64,000 nt of DNA from Nemertoderma westbladi (GCA_032718475.1 JAUCBJ010002546.1:1-64000); one strand, 5' to 3'. Positions 1-10,931 are shown, counted from the stretch's first letter. The notes: generated by a model not told the origin, from the sequence alone. Translations and numbers: made by a program.

Positions 1-300
1 TTACCGATACTGCTACTCAGTGTAGCGTGATATATATATAATATATTAGAATACCGGTATGCTTATAATATATATATAAGTATTATTACAGACTAGATTT
101 GTCACAGAGTACCGGTATATAATTTTAGCACAAATATATATAAATATATAATAGGCCTATCGTGAATACCGGTATACAGCTGACACTTATAGTATGTAAG
201 TATAATTATGAACTAGAATTAATTACAGAGTACCGGTATGATTTCAGCTCAAATTTATAGAGATAAATATAATAAGCCTATAGTGAGTACCGGTATGTCA
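1..300. repeat. Degenerate ~118-bp tandem repeat with TACCGGTA palindromes
   Basis: Two diverged consecutive copies begin at about 49 and 164, and a third starts at about 285. Each opens with GA(A/G)TACCGGTAT and carries a second CAGAGTACCGGTAT near its middle. Both end in AATA(G/A)GCCTAT(C/A)GTGA. The interior is AT-rich with TATATA runs. The copies are about 115 and 121 bp long. I see no coding potential. The palindrome TACCGGTA recurs elsewhere in the window (for example near 783, 1012, 1985 and 27049), so it is probably part of an older dispersed repeat. Confidence 0.7.
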
Positions 301-1228
301 ATTATTTTAGAATAATTGAATCTCGGAATATTTTTAGGGCTACTTGGTTACTTTAACTTACTTTGTTACCGTTATTTAAGCAGTAGTCCAACTGATAGTG
401 AGACCTAGTTTTTGTATGGCAGGCCTACTATTTATAAATCGTTTGAGTTGATTTATAATATTTATATACCCGTTTAAAAGGGTTTTGTCAATATTTGAAA
501 TAAATGTTATTATTTCTGGGGGAGTCACTACACAGAATCTGTGCGCTCTCAGTGAAGTGCTATTTATTTGACACTAAAACTGATAATTCTAATTTACCTA
601 AGTTACTTATTACTACAAATTACTTACGATACGGGTGAGATTAATTCTCTAATTAAACACAACAAAAATATTACGTACGAAATTTTTAGGGTAATTTTAC
701 AGGAAGTCTACAAACCAGTCCAACAAAGGGTTAGATTTCTGGTTATTACAAAGGACAGGGTACTACGGTATTTAAATAATAAGTACCGGTAGTAGTAAAT
801 ATATTGTACTGTCCAGATAGGAAAATACCACCGCCTGACGACCTATAACCGTATCGCTATAGGTACTACGTTATGTATCACGGATTGTTCCTACCCAGAA
901 GCTAATAGAGCTAACGAATGTGCCTATCAACCACTTTACAACACAAATATACTGCCTACACTAATTACTTCGGAAAGCACTGTACACTAAACCCTAAATT
1001 AGGTACAAGTACCGGTATAACAAATAATCAGTAGTTAAATATACTTGAACAGTTAAAAGAACCACGGCATCTGCTGGAGTGACCGAAGCACAAAATCTCC
1101 AGTCTTTACCTACGCCGAGCAGCCCTGATGTAGTACCGGGGTTAGTTTAACTATAACGGTATGTATAACAAGCACAATTACTGTAGGAATAAACTTGGGG
1201 ACATGAATGTTGCGAATAATCGCATAAA
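301..1228. other. AT-rich intergenic DNA, no supported gene
   Basis: There is one 74-codon open frame at 568-792, but it has no recognisable domain, no ATG at its first codon and no neighbouring coding signal, so I do not call it. Isolated TACCGGTA palindromes occur near 783 and 1012. I see no RNA gene or transposon terminus. Confidence 0.5.
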
Positions 1229-1816
1229 CTCTGAATAATAAATATTACGCTACCCGTACAGAATACTGAAACAAATACAAACCAAACGCTGGCAAACTAC
1301 TATCAAGCCTAAACAAACTACAGTATGTGCAGATTCTGAAACTGTTAGTTAGTATGCGTTCTAACACGGTAGTACGACTTACTCTTTAAGAGGGGATTGA
1401 CCTTACAGCTTATGGCTGCCCCAACTTACTAACGGCACTTTATCAGACCAACTCTACACATGCAGCAATCCCTTCAGACCCAAAAATAGCCAGACAACAA
1501 TCCAGCCTACAAATATTTGAGTAATAACTATTACGGTACCTGAACAGACCACACAAACAAACACAGGCTAAAACACTGGCAGACTACGATCAAGTCAAAA
1601 TAAACTACAGTATATGCAGACTCTGAAACTGTTAGTTAGTATGCGTTCTAACACGGTGTAGTACGACTTATTCTTTAAGAGGGGATTGACCTTCAGCATA
1701 TGGCTGCCCCAACTTACTAACGGCACTTTATCAGACCAACTCTACACACACCGCAATCTCTCCAAACTCAACAACAGTCAGACAGCAGCTCAGCCTACAA
1801 TTATCTGAACAATCTG
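1229..1816. repeat. Tandem duplication of a 288-bp unit
   Basis: Two head-to-tail copies lie at about 1229-1516 and 1517-1804. The shared core includes ACTGTTAGTTAGTATGCG at 1341 and 1629. It continues through the GAGGGGATTGACCTT stretch and the block reading CCAACTTACTAACGGCACTT. The two copies differ by scattered substitutions and small indels. The start of the unit, TGAATAATA...TTACG, is also recognisable in both. It is noncoding and of no known family to me. Confidence 0.8.
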
Positions 1817-2047
1817 AGCAGGGTCACACGCCTTCTGCTCAATATTAGCCTACTAGTAAATAAAACTGACAGAAATAAGTAAACTATACAAAAGAATGAG
1901 GGGTGATCAATCCCTATTCCCCTGGCAGCCTACAATATACAATAGATCACAATCGAAATAATACTAAATGTACTTGTACAGCAGTACCGGTACCGGTGAT
2001 GACAGTTAGGCCTACAGACCTACAGAAATACCGGTTACTACGGTATT

Positions 2048-2178
2048 TTGCAACCTTATTGCCTACTGCAATAAGATTATAACTGTTACTGTTCGTCAGA
2101 ACAGTATTAAACTGTATTTAATGCCTACACTTGCAACCTTATTGCCTACTGCAATAAGATTATAACTGTTACTGTTCG
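2048..2178. repeat. 83-bp direct duplication
   Basis: A block of about 48 bp starting TTGCAACCTTATTGCCTACT and ending GTTACTGTTCG occurs at 2048 and again at 2131 without an obvious mismatch. A 35-bp spacer separates the copies. The identity suggests a recent local duplication. Confidence 0.85.
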
Positions 2179-3458
2179 CGCTTTTGAAGACCTTTAGCAG
2201 TTTAACCTGCCAAAATTTATATGTCTTTTAGTTAATTAACACACCTTTATCATACGACAATATTTTATGCTAATAAACAAAACATTAGCCGAAGCCAGCC
2301 CATGCGCGATCATTCACCCGATGGATCTACACCCGGGAGGCTGAATTCGGATGCTTAGATTTTATTATTGCAGTGTAAGGTTGCAGTGTAAACCTATTGT
2401 ATTATTCGATAGATCGTTAATATGTAATTTCTGACAGATATTATTAACTTTCGGGAAATATTAACAGTTCCTTTAGGACGTGGCGCTCTATCTATTTAAA
2501 CAGAGCTAGGACTTATACTAAACGCAACGATAAGGCTTATGATTAAAGTATAAGTCGCATTCTTTAGGAAATGCTTTGTTACCAGTCACATCACACTCAC
2601 AATCATGCACACTATTCTGCCGACCGTCAGTATATTTGATCACACATAAAGAGAACAGCAATTGACTCAGGTAGTGTCTACTAAATAACATTAGATTCAA
2701 TACACACCACATTGATATAAATCGCAATTGTTATATATAGCCCGTCTCTCTAACCTGTAGTGTATCAAGAAATTGGGAACTTTGGGTGATTTATCAATAT
2801 TCTCCAAATGACAATATTTCATCAACAAATCGATACAATTAATAACTGACGGTAAATAGCAGTACAAACAATATGATTAGTGCAGTTAAATTAAGTGAGG
2901 TAACACCGCCGTCGGTAACAGTTATACTTTCTATAATCTAAGCAGTTTTACTAGAGTTCTTAGAGCCGGTGTTTCTGGCTTAGACAGCAATAACAACAAG
3001 GTATCAAGTAAAAACAGTAAGACTGAACACTCTCCTTATGATCGGCCGAAAAGCTACACGTCGACAGGAAAAATCGCTCTGATTGGCTCAAGCCAAACAA
3101 AGAACCATGCATCCAATGGCTGTTTCCATGTCAGCAACCAGCTGTTAGATGTCGTAATATGAATCATCACGGCTAAGCTGTGAAAGGTAGTTGGTGCATT
3201 GCAGGTTTTTTGCCTTACCATGTCCGCCAAAACACGTATATAGCAGAATGACTTTTATGTCCGTTAAAACACCTGTAACGGTACCTTGCGGGCGAGGGGA
3301 ATATATATACAGTTAGAGAACCTTTTTAGAGTATTCCAGCGCCTGGGGGGAAACTGGATTGCGAAGCAAAAGGGGCCAGTTATATCCCACAGAAGCTTTT
3401 ACACTCTGAGAAATACAGGCCTTCTGGTATTTTTTCGAGGTTTTGTTTAGAGAATAGC
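2179..3458. other. Intergenic DNA, no supported gene
   Basis: I see no protein domain, tRNA fold or transposon end in this stretch. Two imperfect copies of ATGTCCG(C/T)(C/T)AAAACAC lie near 3220 and 3258. The stretch from about 3290, with a TATATATA run, may already belong to the 5' part of the decayed retrotransposon that follows, but nothing in it proves this. Confidence 0.4.
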
Positions 3459-5820
3459 TTGAAGCCTGTCGAGTGGCCCATAGATCAAATAATTATTGGG
3501 TGGGCCTGTCTTCTTTCCGCCGTCCGAGTCAGTAAAATTGATCTGGTTACTTGCTTATCACCAGATACCTGTTGGTTTGCGCAAGAAGACATACCAAAAA
3601 CTGCCATATTAACCCCATTTGGGTTATTTGAATTCATCCGCACTCCATATGGCCTCCGCAATGCAGGTCAAATATTTCAACGATTTATGCATAGAGTTTG
3701 TGGCAAATTTAGATTTCATATTCATTTATAAGGTTATATACTTTTAGTTAGTTGCAACCATCTAGAACAAAAGCATCTCCTTCGAATTCTATTTCAAAGA
3801 CTAGCAGAGAGTATGGATTGGTAATATAATAAGGATAAATCTGATTTGGGTAAGTCACATTTAACATTCCTAGGCCATAATATTAGTAAAGATGGAATAA
3901 CACCGTTAGCAGAGTGAGTTCAAGCAGTGCAAGACTACCCAACACCGGCGACAACGAAGGAATTACAGAAGTTTTTGGGGATGGTAACTTATTACCACAG
4001 TTCTATCCCCAATGCATCTGAAGGGTTAAATCCATTGTATATAGCTTTAAAGCATAATTCAAAAAATTTCACCTGGTACCCATCATATAACGAAACATTT
4101 ATGAATGTGAAACAGCTTTAGCAAAGGCAGCCAACCATGCTCTACCACCAACAAGCTAATGCTGATACTGCAATTATGACCAATGCCTCTGACATAGGTG
4201 TTGGAGCTGTACTGGAACAATAAATAGATAAAGAAGGGCACCCAGTCGCATTATTTTCAAAGAAATTCCATCCTGCCGAAACACGTTACAGCGCGTATGA
4301 CAAGGAATTACTTGCAATAATGGTCAGCATTAAACATTTAGGTACTTTGTCGAAGGCCAAAGGTTTAGCATTTATACGGACAAAACCCCTAACATTTACA
4401 TTAAAATCAGGCCATGAACCATTACTGCCTCGACAATCAATTATTGTCCTTGATATCAGAATTTACTTACAAGATATTCCACATCTTAGGGAAAGACAAT
4501 TCAGTCGCAGACTCATTATCCCGAGCTCCACTATCAACCAATACAATACAGTCATCAACTATCGATTAAACTCTATTGTCTGAGGCTCAAGAAATTGATA
4601 CCAACTGCTACAACAAATTTAGTTCTATAAAAAGTAAAGTAAAGTAAATTTTCTTCGGCCGCTAGGCCAGGGATTACACACAAAGTCTTTACTCCACAGA
4701 GGAAACTCCAGTACTCATTTAGCTACCACTTAAGGATGCAAGGCAGAGATGCGCCCTGCCCTGGCTGGTCCCTTTAAAGCATTCGTGCCGAAACAAAAAC
4801 TGCCCTGGCCCATGTGAGGATCGAACCCACGACCTACGGGAGATGTGAATTCAATGCGACCACTACACCAAGGTGGAACCTATATTCTATCTATCTATGG
4901 GATGCCCCTATAGTAAATTCCATACATACAGTGACATGTCGACTTGAGTTGCTAGAACATTGGTACCTCAAAGTTGACAATAATCAATTTTTGAAACACT
5001 CTACAGCCTTAGTCATCCTGGTGTTAAGTCAACAAGCAAATTAATAACATCGCGTTTTGAATGGTATAAAATCAACCGTGATTTTACTGCATGGATGCAA
5101 ACTTGCCTACAATGTCAAAAAACAAAGATCCCTCGATATACAAACTCAGTAATTTATCGCTTCGACACTCCAGATCAACGATTTTCTAATATTCACATCG
5201 ACATAGTGGGTCCGTTGCTATATTCACAAGGATGCACATATTTATTTACCTGTATAGACAAATACATCAGATGGGCAAAAAAGCTGTTCCAATGGAAAAC
5301 TCTTCAGATAAAGCTTGCGCCAGGGCTGTGCTGTCCCAGTGGATCTCTCGATTCTGAGAACCAAATACAATACAATCAGACCGAGAGGGGTCAGTTCGAA
5401 TCAGATCTTTGGTTTAATCTCAAATAAACTCCTAGGAACAACAATAAAAAGAACCACGGCCTACCTCCAACAGTCAAATGATATCGTAGAACGATATCAT
5501 TGACAACTCAAAACTTCATTAAAAGCTCGCTTGCACAACAACAATTGGTATGACGAGTTACCAATCATAATTTTGGGGTTACGCGATAATCGTAACGAGG
5601 ACCTTGGTTGTATGGCTACCAATAGAATATTTCACCGCTTCACAAACTCCTAAAGGCGCAGAAATCTATAAATTATTGCGTACTCTGCAACACTGCATGT
5701 ATAATATGCAACCCACGTCCACCTTTTACCATACAAACTGTTATAATTCAAAGTTATTCATACCAATTGAATTGCGGACATCTAACATCGTTTTCATCCA
5801 TAGGAATGCGCTTATGTAGG
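3459..5820 (+). pseudogene. Decayed Ty3/gypsy-type pol (RT, RNase H, integrase)
   Basis: Pieces of a gypsy-type polyprotein follow one another in the right order but are broken by stops and frameshifts. Reverse transcriptase is seen at 3510-3830: SKIDL, then FEFIRTPYGLRNAGQIFQRF. The catalytic YxDD box is ruined just after 3731. The RT thumb is at 3927-4121 (ELQKFLGMVTYY). RNase H is at 4150-4560: TNASDIGVGAVLEQ, SAYDKELLAI and, in another frame, a GKDNSVADSLSR-like end. The zinc-binding TAWMQTCLQCQKTK segment is near 5080. The integrase core includes FSNIHIDIVGPL and CIDKYIRWAK at 5190-5280, followed by FESDLWFNL and TTAYLQQSNDIVERYH up to about 5505. The 3' end at 5604-5820 is only weakly recognisable. 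A SINE interrupts it at 4631-4880. No LTRs were found. Family assignment rests on domain order and motifs and is firm at superfamily level. Confidence 0.88.
4631..4880 (-). mobile_element. tRNA-derived SINE inserted in the gypsy pol remnant
   Basis: Read on the minus strand, the element opens with a pol III A box (TGGTGTAGTGGTCGC) near 4873-4859. A B box (GTGGGTTCGATCC) follows near 4829-4817, and the T-arm pairs well (GTGGG with CTCAC). After about 170 bp of unique body it ends in a short tandem tail of TTTAC units at 4631-4650. This is the classic tRNA-head, body and simple-repeat-tail layout of a SINE. A possible target duplication, TTCTAT, occurs on both sides (near 4623 and 4885) but is too short to be sure. 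It sits between the RNase H and integrase pieces of the host pseudogene, so it inserted after, or contributed to, that element's inactivation. Confidence 0.85.
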
Positions 5821-5834
5821 ATCATCCATTCAAT

Positions 5835-6617
5835 TAACAAAACAAATTGATACAGTAGACTAATATTACATGATGTACTTATATTACATGAATCACATTC
5901 AAACTACCTTGTCTTTCATTCGCTTTCTGAATTTCTTTGAATATCTTACCATCTATCATATTGACATCAGATTTGCCAGCATTCCTATTGAGTAAACATC
6001 GATCTCAATGATATTTTCTCTAATATTTTTTGAAATCTTGAATATATATACGTCATCATCACTGTCTGGATCTATTTATAGTTGTTGAATTTTAGGTTGC
6101 CTTTCACCATCCACATCATCATCAGATGATACAATCTCAATAATTGCCCTCATTCCAGACCTAGAAGTTGTTGTTCGACACATATTTGCAAAGTGGTTGA
6201 CTTGATGGCAATAATTACATTTTCTTATAGTGCAGGAAATACTTTATCTCCATGGAAATGACTTGAATCTCCACAACCATAGCATTGTTTATTTATCTTA
6301 TTGTATTCTTGCGTTTTATAATATTTATCTTTAGTTGACTTATAGATATTTTACTTGCTGGAATTTGTATTTGGAAATTTTGTTAACTTCAGTTGGTCTG
6401 CCAGAGACTTCAATTTCTGTAACGTGAGCATTTGCTGCTTCCACAGCATAAGCAATTTTTAAGATAAACTCTAAGGTAAGTTTTTGCGTAAGTCTTTCTC
6501 AACTTTTGTCAATTAATCTGATCTATAATATCCCTATCTAGCGAATATTCTTCAAATTTGAAATGCAAAGCGGCTGTTCGAAGTCGAGTTACAAAATTCA
6601 GCAATGTATCATCTTCT
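5835..6617 (-). pseudogene. Decayed gypsy gag with double zinc knuckle, minus strand
   Basis: Reading the minus strand from about 6617 downward gives LLNFVTRLRTAALHFKFEE and YSLDRDIIDQIN, the typical end of a gypsy capsid domain. Two zinc knuckles follow. The first, near 6284-6258, reads CYGCGDSSH; its final cysteine is not in place. The second, at about 6220-6178, is CNYCHQVNHFANMC, a complete CX2CX4HX4C. A short acidic stretch with stops follows and then decays toward 5940. Stops and frame changes throughout show that it is dead. Its orientation is opposite to the adjacent pol remnant, so the two cannot be one intact element without an inversion. Confidence 0.82.
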
Positions 6618-6619
6618 TC

Positions 6620-6770
6620 TTACGGTAGGAGAGGGTGCATGAAGTTCAGGGGGTCACTTAATTCGTAAACGGTAGGAGGTGGTGCATGAAGTACAGGGAG
6701 TGAAATTGTTTGCGTAACGGTAGGAGGTGGTGCATGCAGTTCAGGGGGTGAGATTGTAAGTAAAAAAGCA
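6620..6770 (-). repeat. Three ~48-bp repeats, Pro-rich 16-residue unit when translated
   Basis: ACGGTAGGAG occurs at about 6622, 6669 and 6717, so the unit is 47-48 bp. Each copy continues with a GGTGCATG(A/C)AGT-like stretch. On the minus strand the copies translate to PPELHAPPPTVTQT, LPVLHAPPPTVYEL and a diverged third. This reading frame is the same as the gag frame that starts at about 6617, with one stop between them. It may be a repeat expansion in the gag 5' region or simply a minisatellite. Confidence 0.7.
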
Positions 6771-6887
6771 GGAAATTGAATATGCAGTATGTGGTGGAAG
6801 CTTGCAATAGAGGCCAAACTATCTCCACTTCAAAATTAGAATATATATATTGTCAGTTCTGCCTTCAGTGCTGCTCCAACCTCTAAT

Positions 6888-7883
6888 ATGCCCTCTCGAG
6901 AGCCCCCTGTCCGTCACTATTGAAATACCCACTCTCTGGGGGATGTTTTCAAAAATTTGCTCGAACAATATATTTCGGGATATGGTGACAATGAATCTCA
7001 TTATTTAGTTGTAACTGATTATGAAATAAAGAAGTATAAAAAACTATTTAGACGCTTAGAGCAGTTATTAAAACTAGAACCAAAATATCCAATAGATAAT
7101 ATCAAAGTTGAATTGAAAGATGTAGAAGATGGTGTTGAAGGCATATGCAAATATATTTATATATTTATGGACACAATGGACCAAAATTTAAATGATATCA
7201 AGAAAGAAATCACAAATAAAATGCTTTACAATAAGTTTCAAAAAGTTTTTGACTTCAACATTGACCTTAAACAAAAGATAGCAGAATTTGAAAATTTGAA
7301 CATATGTAAGGCAAGAGATGAAGTTAGATTGATGGTTGCTGAAGGATTTCTTAAAAAGGAGATTCAGAGAATAGAGAAAATAGCAAAGGGGGAACACTCA
7401 ATATTTCCCCAAATTAAAAATGAAGAAGAAGAAAGGCCAGTAATAGCGAGGGTGTTATTCAATTCGGACGTTGATTCTAAAAAGAAAGTTATCTTACTGA
7501 GTGATGACATTCCGTTTCCTGGCCAAGGGAAGAAGTATCTCATTGCGAAGGTGCGATTAGTCTGGGATGGTATGAGGTTGGTGGAAGACACAGATGCAAG
7601 TAGATTGGTGGAACGCCACGAAGGGATATTATACACAATCGGCGGTAGAAATTATTGTCTTGTTGATCGCAAAGATGATGATTACGTTTACCTACCAAAA
7701 CACATCGATGGTCGCACGGATGTTATGGCGCCTTCAGCTTCAATATTCGATTACATATTGCTGCGACAAAGTAAACCACCAGGGGAGACAATTGTTACAA
7801 AATTAATAACAGAGGAAGAGTTAGAGAAGTTTGAAGAACCGGCTTTTCGAGTAAGAGATGAAAAACTGTGCCATATAATATAA
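6888..7883 (+). CDS. Uncharacterised ORF, copy A of a two-member family
   Basis: The frame is open from 6924 to the stop at 7881, giving about 319 sense codons. I do not recognise the family. The first ~150 residues are rich in Lys, Glu and Ile and look helical (for example ELKDVEDGVEGI, GFLKKEIQRIEKI). The C-terminal half is more globular, with FPGQGKKYLIAKVRLV, GILYTIGGRNYCLVD and YILLRQSKPPGE. No signal peptide or membrane segment is visible. The start is a puzzle. The only upstream in-frame ATG is at 6888, but it reads MPSREPPVRHY and meets a TGA at 6921. The next in-frame ATG is more than 200 bp into the frame. Either an upstream exon is spliced on (TTCTGCCTTCAG at 6857-6868 is acceptor-like), or translation is unusual, or this is a relic. 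Copy B at 34665-35693 has the same arrangement. The frame's integrity in two diverged copies argues for a real protein, but function is unknown. Confidence 0.5.
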
Positions 7884-8777
7884 GAATTATCAGATAACTG
7901 CCCAGGCATTACATATAGTGAATAATGAAAAGCTGTGCAATGTGTTGTATAAATCAAAATACATTATATATCTTATTTAGTAAAATAAGGACTATTCTAG
8001 ACTGCTGAGTAGTCTTTGATCCACCACACCATCCAAGACAACCATTTATCATCGGATGGTTGTATTGCTATCCCCTAACTGGTTGTATATACGGACGGTG
8101 TTTAGCAGAAGGGTATTAACCCACATTACCACCATTTTGAGAAAAATGACCTAAAGTTTCAGTGCTCTAAGAAAATACCAGAATGTTTTATAACAATTTA
8201 TGGTGTTTTATTTGATAACTGACCCTTAAATCTACTTAATGCAGAAAAAATTTAAAAAAAAAGTTGTTTGTTGTAAAATTATACAACATTTTGTGGGTTA
8301 GTACAGTTCTGCAAAAAAAGAGTTTTGACATTATTTATTTTTGCAGAAATGTAATTATCAACGGGTTGTATACTGTGTATAGGCCTAACTTAATATATTT
8401 TTAAAAGCCAATAACACGCTATTGTACAAAGGTAGTCTCTAATGATACATGTTAAATTGAATGATAAATGAGAATACCAATACCCGATAAACTTAGAAAA
8501 ATAAACTGTCATGGTGGCCGGATCTCTATCACAATAAGCATTAACCCGATGATGCTGCGATCAAACTGTTTCAAACAACTAATCTAGCTCTTGCATTTTC
8601 TATCTCTAAAATTTAATGATTAGAAAGTAATAAAAGTCAACGAAAAATTATTCTACTTTCCTGCGCCGTTAATTGAGAAAAATACACCCTCACACTGGCG
8701 CAAGAAGTCGAGGAAATACAGCCAAGCTAACTTATCTAGTCTTTTCTGATGACGTAGCCGTTAGGGATCGTACGGTA
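7884..8777. other. Intergenic DNA, no supported gene
   Basis: The first ~25 bp after the ORF still resemble the sequence after copy B (GAATTATCA...), then similarity stops. The rest is AT-rich with no domain, tRNA or transposon end that I can identify. Confidence 0.5.
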
Positions 8778-8882
8778 CTACCGCTACCTCTACCGCAAAT
8801 ACGGCGCTTTTTACTACCGCTACCTCTACCGACCGCTACCGCTACCGCAAATGCCAACTACTGCGGTATTTGCCGTAGTTGG
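8778..8882. repeat. CTACCG-type short repeats ending in a hairpin
   Basis: The hexamer CTACCG and its variants (CTACCT, CTACCGC) recur about ten times between 8778 and 8851. This is followed by an inverted repeat: CCAACTAC at 8854-8861 and GTAGTTGG at 8875-8882, an 8-bp perfect stem around a 13-nt loop. It is simple-sequence DNA, and the 95-codon frame running through it is not credible as a gene. Confidence 0.65.
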
Positions 8883-9599
8883 TTTTTAGTTTTTTCTATT
8901 TACCGTAGGCAAATTTCCAGTTGGGGTGCTGTTTCTGCCTGCCCATTGAATTTATGTTAATTTGATAATTGCAAAAACAAGTACCTAAGAAATAAAACTT
9001 TTACTGTAAACTGGGTTCCTAAATTAAGTTGAAGTTCATATCAATCATATGTCATAACAGGTTGAAACAGCAGCAATAGATAGTCAAATTATTTGAAATC
9101 GTCAAATAATTTTCTAAAATAATAATCCTGATTTCGTATAACTATGCAGCTATGAAATTAATAAGATATAAATTTTTTATGATACAAAAAAATTACAAAA
9201 CTTTTTCGCATCATATCGCATTTTCTTAAAATCACATTAATATCACATGTTTCCTTTTTTATACCTTCAAAAATCAGCACATATGCAAAATAACGTTCAT
9301 CCATCATTACAGCAGTTACACATTATACATGAAAAATTGATTCGCATTGTAGCGTATTTTCTGTCAACAAAAACAAAAAGAAATTAATTTAAAATTAATT
9401 TTTTTTCATATCTACGTAAAAAGCTGCATTTGAAAAAATTGATTGCATTTATATTTATCCAGAGAGTCCAACATAGAGTTAGGTAGGGGTTGGTTAGCTA
9501 GCTTGTTTTTCGGCTGTAGTTCCAGAATGCAAATTAGCTAAACCGATCATCAAATGCATTCTGACGTCTATCCAAAAATACTAGTCCCATTAATTTACC
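8883..9599. other. AT-rich intergenic DNA, no supported gene
   Basis: Long A and T runs with no open frame of note. No RNA gene or transposon terminus was seen. Confidence 0.5.
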
Positions 9600-9960
9600 G
9601 AAGGTATTGCGCTTAACGCCGCCAGAGCTCGTACTACAAAGGTTGGTGTTCTTGAGTATGTGAATGACTTCTGCTACTTTGGATTATTGATTCTGAAGTC
9701 AGATCATGACCCTCAAATACGTAAGGGAAGCAAGCACATGGGCAGCATTGAATGGGCTGCTCAGGATTTTTAAGTCACATAGAATGCATTAGAATCTTCA
9801 GGTTGAATAATTTAGAGTTAGAGCAGTAGTAGAACCAGTACAAGCTTAATTGGAGCTCAAGCTGGCCTCTTACTGTTGAAGTGCCGAGGAGACCAAATCT
9901 CTTGAGACACATACCAGAATGATACCCACGCAGAGAGGGTTAATTGTGTCAAGTCAAGTA
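9600..9960 (+). pseudogene. Non-LTR retrotransposon (LINE) RT C-terminal fragment
   Basis: Translation from about 9645 gives VGVLEYVNDFCYFG, then KSDHDPQIRKGSKH, and after a frame change ETHTRMIPTQRG near 9906. This matches, in order, the FxYLGSWI, D..IRKG.AW and L..TYTRMLRR landmarks found in the tail of many LINE reverse transcriptases. The middle portion (LFRA..PVLLYGS) is unreadable through stops. It belongs to the same general type as the minus-strand fragment at 12226-13170. The clade cannot be fixed from so short a piece. Confidence 0.72.
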
Positions 9961-10081
9961 CAATGCACACATCTCCAACCAGACAATATAGAATATTTGA
10001 ACTATTCAGATACTAATATTTCAACTACTACTGCTACTAGTCCCCTCACTACGACAGTCCCCTCAAGGTTGCCCTCCAAGG

Positions 10082-10113
10082 AAGCAGTATCTGCAATATT
10101 ACAGATACTGCTT
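10082..10113. other. Perfect 12-bp hairpin
   Basis: AAGCAGTATCTG at 10082-10093 is matched exactly by CAGATACTGCTT at 10102-10113 around an 8-nt loop (CAATATTA). It lies in otherwise unremarkable DNA about 120 bp after the LINE fragment. The stem is too short for a typical animal microRNA precursor, so I leave its nature open. Confidence 0.6.
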
Positions 10114-10140
10114 GCTAACTGTAATGTACATTATTTATAA

Positions 10141-10931
10141 CAATCGGTTAGCAGTAAAGGCCTTTTAAAAATTAATTTGATATTCAATTAAATGCAATTG
10201 CATGGTGGCACTGAAAGGCCTTGATCGCTTCGGAACTACAGTACTGAATAAATGATCTGATGATGAGCCTAAATACTGAAATCCTGTATCTGCATTCTAT
10301 AGTAATTCTATGGAGAGCAATATTCTACGCCACTAAACTACGTTCTATTTTTGTTGATCGCTAATTCTGTCTATAAGGAAAAGGTTTAAAATCAGTGGTT
10401 GTGTCATCTTGCATTTTTATTGGGAATGTAATGATCGTAGGACAAAATAATATCTCAATATTATACTGTCGGACTATAGATCGGATACGGAATCTGAATA
10501 TTTTCTAAAGTAAAGAGCTTACTAAGGCTGCAATGTCTGAATGTAATGAAAGGGCTGAATTCTGAATGAAAGAGTAGGAAAGCAGAAAAGGCAGAAAAAG
10601 TAATAACCAAATTTGTGGGGGAAATGTTACAGTTAATTAAATAGAATACAGAATGATTCGGATAGTCTGATATTTGCCTTTTACATACTGTCTGAATCTG
10701 AATCCTGATTGGTTACTCTATTCTGAGAAATTATTTTGAATTGGCATTTCGCCGATGACAGGCCAATATTTTGCTTAAATAGAATATTTAGACCAAAAAA
10801 GTTCTTAAAGTTAAATAAATAAAAGGTGTTACCGCAGACCTAATTTGCTGTGCACGCCAAGCAGCAAAATACATTTATTTATAGAAATATTTTTTTATCC
10901 TAACTGAAATAATGAATGATCCGATTTAAAC
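10141..10931. other. AT-rich intergenic DNA, no supported gene
   Basis: No protein domain or structured RNA was recognised. The last 9 bp (GATTTAAAC, 10923-10931) are the left target-site copy of the MITE that follows. Confidence 0.5.

Noticed and set aside
568-792. 74-codon hydrophobic frame
   Set aside because: AT-rich composition produces it. It has no ATG at its first codon, no domain and no supporting context.
4814-5044. Plus-strand 76-codon frame across the SINE head
   Set aside because: It reads through the tRNA-derived part of the minus-strand SINE.
8673-8960. 95-codon frame near the CTACCG repeats
   Set aside because: Made largely of simple repeats (PLPLP, TATATAN) and a hairpin.
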